From assembly GCF_900107685.1 (NCBI RefSeq), contig NZ_FNRQ01000007.1, forward strand, positions 1-64,000: a stretch of 64,000 bases of DNA. The letters are read 5' to 3'. A program made the position numbers and the translations under genes. The DNA comes from Paraburkholderia sartisoli. Lineage in GTDB: Bacteria; Pseudomonadota; Gammaproteobacteria; Burkholderiales; Burkholderiaceae. Positions 1 through 10,951 of this stretch are shown in pieces (positions within the stretch are counted from its first letter, which is position 1; every line of letters starts with the position of its first letter). Under the pieces are notes generated by a model, which was given only the letters and a program-made list of their open reading frames with translations, was not told where the DNA came from and searched no databases.

Positions 1-48
1 CCCGAAGGATCCACCGCGCGTCGCGCATCAAGCGCCCACACTTATCGA

Positions 49-67
49 CTGTTAATTTTTAAAGATC
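49..67 (-). promoter_or_regulatory. rRNA leader boxA-like antitermination element
   Basis: On the minus strand the sequence GATCTTTAAAAATTAACAG resembles the boxA element (core CTTTAA) found in rRNA leaders, where the NusB/NusE complex binds. It is followed by CGATAAGTGTGGGCGCTTG, which I recall as the kind of sequence found in Burkholderia 16S leaders. Together with the strong promoter upstream it suggests a 16S rRNA gene beginning beyond position 1. Confidence 0.55.
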
Positions 68-158
68 AAGTCCGCGCCCACCACCCGAAACCGCGCCCAC
101 TTCCAACCACCCGGCACCGCTTCGTTGCACGTCGCTGCATCCGCAGCAGAGAAACGAG

Positions 159-187
159 ATTATGAAGAACGTTTGCTTGGTCGTCAA
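159..187 (-). promoter_or_regulatory. Strong sigma70 promoter of rRNA-operon type
   Basis: Read on the minus strand there is a -35 box TTGACG (182-187), a 17-nt spacer and a -10 box CATAAT (159-164). An A-rich tract (GGTTAAAAAAACC, just upstream) looks like an UP element. It points out of the left edge of the window and lies about 90 bases before a boxA-like leader. This arrangement is typical of rrn operon promoters. The rRNA gene itself is not in the window, so the target is inferred. Confidence 0.7.
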
Positions 188-419
188 CAGGTTTTTTTAA
201 CCACCCCACCCGCCCAGCGCCCCGCAAAGCCTTGCCCACTCTGGCTTCCCGCTTCCCCGCGCCTCCTTGCGAAAGCGCGAAAGATCGAGATTCTAGCCAC
301 CTCACTCGGCCCTGGCAAGCGTTATTTTTAAGAACGGTTTGAGAACAGAAATACCGCTCCTCAATACGGTGATTGTGGGGATCAGGGAGGTGGATTCCAC
401 TGCGCAGGAATGCCGTCGA
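188..419. other. Intergenic region between rRNA promoter and phosphonate operon end
   Basis: No convincing gene is seen. The part next to position 188 is the upstream region of the minus-strand rRNA promoter and would be expected to hold Fis/UP contacts. The right part is the 3' flank of the phosphonate operon. A weak CGTT/AACG pair around 318-337 is not strong enough to call a terminator. Confidence 0.4.
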
Positions 420-980
420 TCAGACCGTGACCTGCTTCTCCATCAGCCGTCCGACGATCCGCAGAAAGTGATCGACGGACGGTGTGTCGCGGTTCGCTTC
501 TTTCGCGCGGTCGTCCCATCTGCGCAGGCGTAGTGCGTCTTCCGCGTAGGGTTTGGCCAGGAAGGCCTGCGCTTCTTCGCTGCTATAGATACCCCCCTGC
601 AACTCGAGGCTTCGCACCGAGTCGGCCGACAGTTGCCTGAAGTACGTTTCGTCGATCGCGCACAGGCAGCGCTTGGCGTCCACATGCAGCCGGATCGGCT
701 CGAGTACCGCCTCGGGCAGCACCGGTCGCAGGAACGGTAATGCGAAATATTGATGCAGGTCGTCGATGCCGCGCGCCGTCGGCGTCTCGCCCTGCTGGTT
801 CAGCAAGTGGCCGAGATCGTGCAGGAAAGCCGCGGCGATCAGTTCGTCGCTCGCGCCCGCTTCTTCCGCGAGCGCGCCGCTCTGCAATGCGTGCTCGAGT
901 TGCGTGACCGGCTCGCCACTATAGGCAACGTCGCCGTGCTGCTCGAACAACGTACGGATGTCGTCCAGACTCAATGCCAC
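420..980 (-). CDS. PhnZ-like HD-domain phosphonate oxygenase
   Basis: This 186-residue protein belongs to the HD-domain family found in phosphonate operons. PhnZ, the characterised member, is a mixed-valence di-iron oxygenase that cleaves the C-P bond of (R)-1-hydroxy-2-aminoethylphosphonate to give glycine and phosphate. All PhnZ iron and substrate residues have counterparts here: Y20, E23, H30, the H54-D55 pair, H58, H76, H99 and an Asp near 157 in RRWDDR. It is the last gene of the phn operon, 4 bases after phnY. The usual partner, a 2-oxoglutarate-dependent hydroxylase, is absent from this window, so its real substrate is unknown. The fold assignment is secure and the reaction is inferred. 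Confidence 0.85.
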   Translation of the reverse strand: MALSLDDIRTLFEQHGDVAYSGEPVTQLEHALQSGALAEEAGASDELIAAAFLHDLGHLLNQQGETPTARGIDDLHQYFALPFLRPVLPEAVLEPIRLHVDAKRCLCAIDETYFRQLSADSVRSLELQGGIYSSEEAQAFLAKPYAEDALRLRRWDDRAKEANRDTPSVDHFLRIVGRLMEKQVTV

Positions 981-984
981 GCTC

Positions 985-4473
<3,489 letters not shown>

Positions 4474-4500
4474 TTCGACATTTTTTGCCACATCGATATG

Positions 4501-4528
4501 CGTGATGTGCCGACAGAGACGCATCACG
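4501..4528. promoter_or_regulatory. Inverted repeat upstream of the phn regulator
   Basis: CGTGATG (4501-4507) is repeated inverted as CATCACG (4522-4528), 14 bases apart, in the 78-bp gap between phnV and the GntR gene. It could be an operator or a weak attenuating hairpin that separates expression of the transporter from the catabolic genes. No T-run follows in either direction, so a Rho-independent terminator is unlikely. Confidence 0.35.
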
Positions 4529-4551
4529 GGAAAAATCTGGACGGCGGCCGG

Positions 4552-5415
4552 TCAGTCCACGCGACGGCGTGGAACGCGAGCGGCAATCAGCAGCAGCGCA
4601 GCGAGCGAGACGAGCAGAAGAATCAGCGAAAGCGCGGAAGCCGGCAGGTAATAACCCCGCTCGACCTGCCCGACGACGACGATCGGCACGGTTGCAAAAC
4701 CCGGCGGATAAACGGTCAGGGTCGCGCCCAGTTCACCGAGCGACAGCGCAAAACCCAGCGCGAGACTCGCGCGGATGGCCGGCACGAGTTGCGGCAGCAC
4801 CACGCGGCGCAACACCATCGCAGGCGGCGCACCGAGACTGGCCGCCGCTTCACGCAGAATGGTCAGCTCGGGGCGCAACGCGGCGCTTGCGCAGCGGTAG
4901 CAGAACGGCAAGACGAGCGCGAGCTGCACGAACACGACAATCGCAGCCGAACCCGACAGATCGACGGGCGCCTTGTGATACGCGATCAGCACGGCCAGAC
5001 CGAGCACGACGCTTGGCACGCCGTTGGGCATCATCGCGATCGTATCGACGAGCGCGCCAAGCCCGCGGCGGTCGCGTCCTTCGAGCGCCAGCGCGAGCCA
5101 CAACCCGAGTACGGTGCCGAGCACGGCGACGCCGAAGCCGGTTTCGAGGCTCGTGGTGAGCGCATCGAAATCGCTGGAACCGAGGCGTTCGAACCAGCGC
5201 ATGCTATAGCCGTCGGGCAGGATCGTGCCCGACCAGTGCGCCGCGACGCTCGAGAGCGCGACCACGCCCACCGGCAGCACGAACAGCCAGAAACACAGCA
5301 GCGCCGCGAGACCGAGCAGTACGGAGCCCGCGAAACGCACCAGTATGTTGCGCTTCACCGGCCGTGCGCGATGATGGACCGCCGGCAGCGGAACCGGATC
5401 GAGTTCAGCGTCCAT
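4552..5415 (-). CDS. phnV: 2-aminoethylphosphonate ABC transporter permease
   Basis: Inner-membrane permease of the binding-protein-dependent ABC class (287 residues, about six membrane segments). The cytoplasmic EAA loop that contacts the ATPase is visible as EAAASLGAPPAMVLRR. It is the second of two permeases in the cluster and its start overlaps the end of phnU by 11 bases. With PhnS, PhnT and PhnU it would import 2-AEP. Assignment to phosphonate rests on the surrounding catabolic genes, because the permease fold itself is shared by spermidine and iron importers. Confidence 0.85.
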   Translation of the reverse strand: MDAELDPVPLPAVHHRARPVKRNILVRFAGSVLLGLAALLCFWLFVLPVGVVALSSVAAHWSGTILPDGYSMRWFERLGSSDFDALTTSLETGFGVAVLGTVLGLWLALALEGRDRRGLGALVDTIAMMPNGVPSVVLGLAVLIAYHKAPVDLSGSAAIVVFVQLALVLPFCYRCASAALRPELTILREAAASLGAPPAMVLRRVVLPQLVPAIRASLALGFALSLGELGATLTVYPPGFATVPIVVVGQVERGYYLPASALSLILLLVSLAALLLIAARVPRRRVD

Positions 5416-6328
5416 TGCTCGCGCCTCCTGTCTTGCGTCGGTTGACCTGGCGATACAGCGCGTAAAGCGACAGCGACATCGCCAGCATGACGACGGCGCC
5501 CGCCGCCGCGGTCGGAAGGTCGAGGTCGACCGTGGCCGAACTGTAGATTGCGACCGGCAGCGTGATCAGATGCGCGCTGCCGAGCACGAGCAGAATGCCA
5601 AACTCGTTGATCGTCAGCAGGAAACAGAGAATCGTGCCGGCCGCGATGCCCGGCCACGCGAGCGGCAGGATCACGCGAAACGCGACCATCCAGCCGTGCG
5701 CGCCGAGACTGCGCGCCGCTTCGATCAGGCGCATGTCGAGCGTGGCGAACGAAGCGAGTGTCGGACGCACGACGAACGGCGCGTAAAACACCACTTCAGC
5801 GAGCACCACGCCGCCGATACCAAACAGAAAGTCGAGCGGCGGGTTCTCCAGATGAAAGAGCCGTTGCAGCCCGATGCTGACCGAGCCCTGCGAGCCATAC
5901 AGAAAGATCAGCGTGAACGCGACGAGAAACGATGGAAACGCCACGAACAGTTCGAGGAAGCGCGTCACCATCCGCGCGCCGGGAAACGGCTTGAAGAACA
6001 GCAGCGACGCCAGCGCCACGCCAAGCAGCGAAGCGAGCCCGGCGCTTGCGAACAGGATCCACAGCGTCGTGCCGATGACGCCGCGTGTCTCGGGATTCTG
6101 GAAAAACTGCGCGTACGCGTGAACGCTGAACCCGTGCGGCCCGGTGAGGCTCAGCAACACGAGCCGCACGAGCGGATAGACCACGAGCGGTCCAAGCACG
6201 ACGACAAGAAGAAACAGCAGATGCCATTGCGCCGCGCGCTCGCGACGGCGCACCGCCGCCCGGTGCGCCGCGCCGCTGGCCGCGCGATGTGCGTCGGCGA
6301 GCGCTTCAGGGCTGGATAAGAACGACAT
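5405..6328 (-). CDS. phnU: 2-aminoethylphosphonate ABC transporter permease
   Basis: First permease of the importer, about 307 residues from the ATG at 6328 (MSFLSS). A start at 6340 would add four residues. Hydrophobic segments begin at WHLLFLLVVVLGPLVVYPL. The EAA motif is EAARSLGAHGWMVAFRVILP. The gene begins inside the end of phnT (23-base overlap) and ends inside the start of phnV, so the three genes are tightly coupled. Confidence 0.85.
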   Translation of the reverse strand: MSFLSSPEALADAHRAASGAAHRAAVRRRERAAQWHLLFLLVVVLGPLVVYPLVRLVLLSLTGPHGFSVHAYAQFFQNPETRGVIGTTLWILFASAGLASLLGVALASLLFFKPFPGARMVTRFLELFVAFPSFLVAFTLIFLYGSQGSVSIGLQRLFHLENPPLDFLFGIGGVVLAEVVFYAPFVVRPTLASFATLDMRLIEAARSLGAHGWMVAFRVILPLAWPGIAAGTILCFLLTINEFGILLVLGSAHLITLPVAIYSSATVDLDLPTAAAGAVVMLAMSLSLYALYRQVNRRKTGGASNGR

Positions 6329-7415
6329 CGTCAGCCTCATAGTGCAGTGAAATGCGCGCGCCCTTCTCCGGCATCATGCCGTGGCCGCGCTGCATCTGGA
6401 CGAGAACGGGATCGTTCGGCATGGCGTCGAGCGTGACCGATACCGAGAGCACCGCGCCGTACCATTCCACCGAAGCGATCGTGCCGTGCAGCTGCCCTTC
6501 GCCAAGCGGCACGATGCGCATGCTCTCCGGGCGCAGACACGCGACGCGTTCACGCTCGTTGTAGCGTGCATCGCCCATCGCGAACGCGACCTGTGGAGGC
6601 AGCAGGTTCGCCGCGCCCAGATAGCGCGCGACAAACGCGTCGTTCGGCGCGTCGTACAGCTGCTGCGGCGTGCCAAGCTGCGCAATACGGCCGTCGCGCA
6701 TCAGGAGCGTCCGGTCGGACAGCACGAGCGCGTCGTCCTGGTCGTGCGTCACGCAGACGATCGTCAGGTTCGGCAAGCGCTCATGCAGCGCCTTGAGTTC
6801 AGAGCGCACCGACGCGCGCAGATTGGCGTCGAGCGCGGATAGCGGTTCGTCGAGCAGGAGCACGTCGGGTTCGATCACGAGCGCGCGCGCCAGTGCGACG
6901 CGCTGCTGCATGCCGCCTGACAGCTGCGCCGGCATCACGTGCCCGGCGTCGCCCAGCTGCACGAGCTTCAGTGCATCGGCGACGCGTCGCGCGATGTCCT
7001 TCGCGGGCGTGCGGCGTGCCTTCAGCCCGAACGCGACGTTCTCATATACAGAGAGATGCGGAAACAGCGCGTAGCTCTGGAACAGCAGGCCCAGATTGCG
7101 ACGATGCGGCGAGACATGCGTCAGGTCGCGTCCCGCGACCGTCAGCGTGCCCGCCAGCCCGTCAGCTTCGATGAAACCGGCGATAAAGCGCAGCAGCGTC
7201 GTCTTGCCGCAACCGCTGCGGCCCAGCACGGTCAGCAATTCGCCGCGCCGGATCGTCAGCGACAGATCATCGAGCACCGTGCGCGAACCGAAGCGCACCG
7301 TCAGATGATCGATCTGCACGCCGCCCGGCGTGCCCGGACGCGCATCGCCGAGCGCCTCCGGTTCGGCGCCGAGGGCGCCGGGTTGAGCAAGACTGGCCGT
7401 GTTCACCGGTTTCAT
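6306..7415 (-). CDS. phnT: 2-aminoethylphosphonate ABC transporter ATP-binding protein
   Basis: ATPase subunit of the importer (369 residues). Walker A is GRSGCGKT (65-72), the Q-loop lies in LLFQSYALFPH, the ABC signature is LSGGMQQR (165-172) and Walker B is LLLDEP (186-191). The C-terminal 100 residues form the TOBE-type regulatory domain seen in spermidine/iron-type ATPases. A strong GGAGG lies directly against the ATG at 7415, which is too close. The in-frame GTG at 7406, nine bases from that site, may be the true start. Confidence 0.9.
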   Translation of the reverse strand: MKPVNTASLAQPGALGAEPEALGDARPGTPGGVQIDHLTVRFGSRTVLDDLSLTIRRGELLTVLGRSGCGKTTLLRFIAGFIEADGLAGTLTVAGRDLTHVSPHRRNLGLLFQSYALFPHLSVYENVAFGLKARRTPAKDIARRVADALKLVQLGDAGHVMPAQLSGGMQQRVALARALVIEPDVLLLDEPLSALDANLRASVRSELKALHERLPNLTIVCVTHDQDDALVLSDRTLLMRDGRIAQLGTPQQLYDAPNDAFVARYLGAANLLPPQVAFAMGDARYNERERVACLRPESMRIVPLGEGQLHGTIASVEWYGAVLSVSVTLDAMPNDPVLVQMQRGHGMMPEKGARISLHYEADDVVLIQP

Positions 7416-7456
7416 CCTCCAACATGGATAGTGCTAGTACAGGAAACGACCGCGCG

Positions 7457-8545
7457 TTACTTCGGCTTGACGACTTCGAGCTGCTTGCCCGACGAACCGA
7501 TCACGTCGTTCTTCCAGCGTGCCGTCCAGTCAGCCTTCTTCGCCATCACCTGATTCCAGTCCACCGGGATCACCTTCACGCCAGCCGTCGCCTTCTTCAC
7601 GATTTCGCCGTTCTTGCCGGTCAGCGCAACGTCCGTACGACCCGGGATACCGAAAATATCCGGCACCTTCGACTGCACGTCCGTCGACATCAGGTAGTCG
7701 ATCAGCTTCTTGCCTTCCGCCTGGTTCGGACCGTTCTTGATCAGGCCGATCGCATACGGCAGCTGGAACGTCGTCGGCTGGCCGCCTTCGTGCGCGAGGA
7801 AAATCGGCTTGAGCGACAGGCCACCGTTGGCCGCGTCGTCGAGGTCCATCTGCAGGTCGCCGTTTGCGAACGCGATTTCGTTACGCGAGAGCAGCACGTC
7901 GAGATACCCCGTGCCCTTCGTGTGGAACTTCGCGCTCTGCTCGAGCTTCTTCAGGTAGTCGAACGCCTTGTCCTCACCCATCAGCGAGGTCGTGAGAATG
8001 ATCACGGCCATGCCGTCGCCAGCCGTTGCCGGGTTCGAATACGCCACCTTGCCGCTGAAATCCGGATGCAGCAGATCGGCGAACGTCTTCGGCTGGTTTT
8101 TCGTGACTTCGGGGTTGATCGCGAACGTGAAATAGTTGTTCACGAACGTCGCCCACGCGCCATCCGACGCCTTCGCGATCGCCGGCACGTTCTTGTAGTT
8201 CACGCTTTCGTAGTTCTGCAGGAGGCCCGTCTGGGCCGCCTGCTGGATGAACGGCGGCAGCGTGACGAGCACGTCGGCCTTCGGCGCATCCTTTTCGATC
8301 GTCGCGCGGTTCACCACTTCGCCACTACCCGCGGTGACGATGTTGACCTTCACGCCTTCTTTCTTCTCAAACGCGGGCAGCACGTCCTTGTAGAGGTTCT
8401 CAAGGCCGTCGGCCGTGTACAGCACCACCGCGTCAGCCGCGTGCGCCGGCAAGGCAGCACCGCCGAATGCCGCCGCGGCCACCAGTGCCGGAAGCAGTTT
8501 GCGGACGATGCCGGCCGTCGTGTGAAGTTGATTCTTCTCTGTCAT
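7457..8545 (-). CDS. phnS: 2-aminoethylphosphonate ABC transporter substrate-binding protein
   Basis: Periplasmic binding protein (362 residues) that would capture 2-AEP. The ATG at 8545 (MTEKNQ) is preceded by GGAGAG at good spacing. The frame stays open upstream but has no such site. A Sec signal peptide with hydrophobic core LLPALVAAAAFGG ends at AHA|AD near residue 36. The rest resembles iron/spermidine-class binding proteins (VVLYTADGLENLYKDVLPAFE). It is the first gene of the minus-strand operon and is divergent from phnW. Confidence 0.9.
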   Translation of the reverse strand: MTEKNQLHTTAGIVRKLLPALVAAAAFGGAALPAHAADAVVLYTADGLENLYKDVLPAFEKKEGVKVNIVTAGSGEVVNRATIEKDAPKADVLVTLPPFIQQAAQTGLLQNYESVNYKNVPAIAKASDGAWATFVNNYFTFAINPEVTKNQPKTFADLLHPDFSGKVAYSNPATAGDGMAVIILTTSLMGEDKAFDYLKKLEQSAKFHTKGTGYLDVLLSRNEIAFANGDLQMDLDDAANGGLSLKPIFLAHEGGQPTTFQLPYAIGLIKNGPNQAEGKKLIDYLMSTDVQSKVPDIFGIPGRTDVALTGKNGEIVKKATAGVKVIPVDWNQVMAKKADWTARWKNDVIGSSGKQLEVVKPK

Positions 8546-8876
8546 GTCGCTCTCCGAAAGGCAAAAACCAGACGGTCGGGAAAACCCCATACCTGTTGTG
8601 ATTGAAACGGCGCGTACGCCGTGCCCGTTTTTTTGCATTGCTACAGCCAGATTGCAGATTGCCGACAACCTTACTGATTCATTTCCAGCGAGACGTCCGG
8701 CCGGTAATTGGCTCCGCAACCCCGTGCCTTGCCTGAATGGGCACGGCAAGAATCACAGGTTTCCATGACAGCCGCATGACTATTTTCACGAATTCCAAAA
8801 AATGACACAATTCGCCAATAATATGCATATTGCTCGTGCATGCAAGATGCACCTTTCATCTGACTACGGAGGTTGT
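8546..8876. promoter_or_regulatory. Divergent phnS-phnW control region
   Basis: This 331-bp region must hold both promoters of the phosphonate cluster. Visible symmetric elements are a 12-bp perfect palindrome AATATGCATATT (8820-8831), and two overlapping inverted repeats, CCGTGCC/GGCACGG (8722-8728 with 8740-8746) and CTTGCC/GGCAAG (8728-8733 with 8745-8750). These are candidate sites for the cluster regulator. No clear -35/-10 pair stands out. Confidence 0.5.
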
Positions 8877-9989
8877 GTGATTCTCGGAAACGATCCAATC
8901 CTGCTGACGCCGGGGCCGCTCTCGACCTCGCCCGAAACCCGCCAGGCGATGTTGCGCGACTGGGGATCGTGGGATGTCGCCTTTAACCAGATGACGCAAA
9001 CCGTCTGCGCCGACCTGCTCGAAATCGTACATGGCGAAAATGACTACGTGTGCGTGCCGATGCAGGGCAGCGGCACGTTCTCCGTGGAAGCCGCGATCGG
9101 CACGCTGGTGCCACGTAACGGTTGCGTGCTCGTGCCGAACAACGGCGCGTACTGCGCGCGGATCGTCAAGATCCTGCAGCGCATGGGCATCGCGTACGTG
9201 GAGCTTGCGCTGCGCGAGGACGAGCCGGTGAGCGCCGCCGCCATCGAGGATGCGTTCAACACCGACGCGCGCATCACGCACGTCGCGCAGGTGCATCTGG
9301 AAACGAGCGCGGGCCTCCTGAATCCCCTCGATGACATCGCCGCGCTGTGTCAGCGTCATGGCAAAAGCCTGATCGTCGACGCGATGAGCTCGTTTGGCGC
9401 GCTGCCAGTCGACCTGCGCAAAGGCGGCATCGACGCATTGATATCGGCGAGCGGAAAGTGCCTCGAAGGGGTGCCGGGCATGGGCTTCGTGATCGTGAAG
9501 CGCAGCGTGCTGCTGGCAAGCGAAGACCGCTCGCCTTCGCTCGCGCTCGATCTGCACGACCAGTACGCGTATATGCAGAAGACCACACAGTGGCGCTTCA
9601 CGCCGCCGACGCACGTCATCGCGGCGTTGCGCAATGCGCTCGACCGCTTTATCGCCGAAGGCGGCCAGCCGGCGCGCGGAGCGCGTTACCAGCAGAACTG
9701 CCGGACGCTGATCGACGCGATGAAAGCGCTCGGCTTCGAGCCGTTCCTCGCGGCCGACGTGCAGGCGCCGGTGATCGTCACGTTCCACGCGCCGAAAGAC
9801 CCGGCGTGGCGTTTTGTGGACTTTTACGCGGCCGTGCGCGACGCCGGCTATGTGCTGTATCCGGGGAAACTTACGCAGGTGGAGACGTTCCGCGTGGGCT
9901 GCATCGGCGCCATCGATGCCAACGAACTGCACAGCGCGGTGGCTGCGATCGACCGCTCGCTCAAGAAACTGGGCGTGCGCGTACGCTGA
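8877..9989 (+). CDS. phnW: 2-aminoethylphosphonate:pyruvate transaminase
   Basis: PLP-dependent aminotransferase that converts 2-AEP and pyruvate to phosphonoacetaldehyde and alanine, the first catabolic step. The start is a GTG at 8877 ([15 protein letters not shown]), which matches the usual PhnW N-terminus and follows GGAGG at 8868-8872. The frame is open to an ATG at 8802, but those extra residues do not look like PhnW. From the GTG the Schiff-base lysine is K194 in SASGKCLEG and the cofactor aspartate is D168, the positions known for the Salmonella enzyme. It is divergent from the transporter operon. Confidence 0.93.
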   Translation: MILGNDPILLTPGPLSTSPETRQAMLRDWGSWDVAFNQMTQTVCADLLEIVHGENDYVCVPMQGSGTFSVEAAIGTLVPRNGCVLVPNNGAYCARIVKILQRMGIAYVELALREDEPVSAAAIEDAFNTDARITHVAQVHLETSAGLLNPLDDIAALCQRHGKSLIVDAMSSFGALPVDLRKGGIDALISASGKCLEGVPGMGFVIVKRSVLLASEDRSPSLALDLHDQYAYMQKTTQWRFTPPTHVIAALRNALDRFIAEGGQPARGARYQQNCRTLIDAMKALGFEPFLAADVQAPVIVTFHAPKDPAWRFVDFYAAVRDAGYVLYPGKLTQVETFRVGCIGAIDANELHSAVAAIDRSLKKLGVRVR

Positions 9990-10040
9990 CGGCAGGTGCG
10001 GCGGCGGAATAAAGGGCAACGCCGTGGAAATACCGGCGCC

Positions 10041-10796
10041 TCAGGCGATCAGGATTTCCGGGCCGCGCGTCGCGATCGCTTTCGCCAGCGCGCGGTCCGG
10101 CGCCAGCTCGGTCACGAGATAGCGGGCCGACTCGAAGCCATTGATCCGCACGGGCGTGACGCGGCCGAACTTCGAGTTGTCCGCGACGACGATCACCATT
10201 CCCGCTGCCGCGATCATGCGGCTGCGTACTTCGGCGGCCATGCGCGAGTAATCGGTGAGCCACGCATCGGTCGAAATGCCGCCCGCGCCGATCAGCGCGA
10301 AATCCGCGTGGTACTGGTCCAGCTGGTGGATCGTATCGAGGCCGAACGTGGCATCTTCCAGGTCCGACAGTTCGCCGCCGAGCAGCGTCACGCGATTGTC
10401 GTTGCGTCTGCCGAGCAGCAGTGCGATGCGCCAGTCGTTGGTGTAGACGGTGAGCCGGTGCCGGTCGGTCAGCGCGCGCGCGACGGCCTGCGTCGTGCTG
10501 CCCGAGTCGATGATGACCGAGGCGCCGTCCGGGATGAACTGCGCGGCGCGTTCGCCGATCGCGCGCTTGGCGCTGGCGTTCGCTGCTTCACGCGTATCGA
10601 GATCGGGCTCGCGGCGGTCGCTCGACAGCGCGCCGCCGTGGGTTGTCACGATCAGGCCGCGACCGGCCAGCGTATTCAGATCGCGCCGGATCGTCTCGCG
10701 CGAGACGTTCAGTTCGCGAACGAGTTCAGCGACCGACAACGCGCCGTTTCTGGCGACCTGCGACAGGATATATTGGTGACGTTGTTCTGCAAGCAT
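10041..10796 (-). CDS. DeoR/GlpR-family transcriptional regulator
   Basis: 251-residue regulator with the N-terminal DeoR winged helix (SVAELVRELNVSRETIRRDLN) and a C-terminal DeoRC sensor domain (IDSGSTTQAVARAL, LIGAGGIS), which in this family binds a phosphorylated sugar. The ATG at 10796 (MLAEQRHQ) is the family start; the frame continues far upstream without meaning. It converges on phnW and is divergent from the UbiB-like gene. Nothing nearby is an obvious sugar operon, so the target is unknown. It may belong to the phosphonate cluster, but that is only position-based. Confidence 0.85.
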   Translation of the reverse strand: MLAEQRHQYILSQVARNGALSVAELVRELNVSRETIRRDLNTLAGRGLIVTTHGGALSSDRREPDLDTREAANASAKRAIGERAAQFIPDGASVIIDSGSTTQAVARALTDRHRLTVYTNDWRIALLLGRRNDNRVTLLGGELSDLEDATFGLDTIHQLDQYHADFALIGAGGISTDAWLTDYSRMAAEVRSRMIAAAGMVIVVADNSKFGRVTPVRINGFESARYLVTELAPDRALAKAIATRGPEILIA

Positions 10797-10951
10797 CTCT
10801 GGGGGTGCCGGGCTGACGGCACGCGTGAGTTCTGAAGGCCGGCGTATTGTATTACGCGATCCGTCGGAACGCTCCGCGCCGTGCGCTTCCCTGCTACCCT
10901 GAACGCTCCCGTCACGCATCGTCGATGCGCGCTCCGTCAAACGAACTGCCG

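Noticed and set aside
8721-8750. Hairpin as a possible riboswitch or terminator for phnS
   Set aside because: No T-run, no known riboswitch fold and short stems; kept only as a possible protein site.
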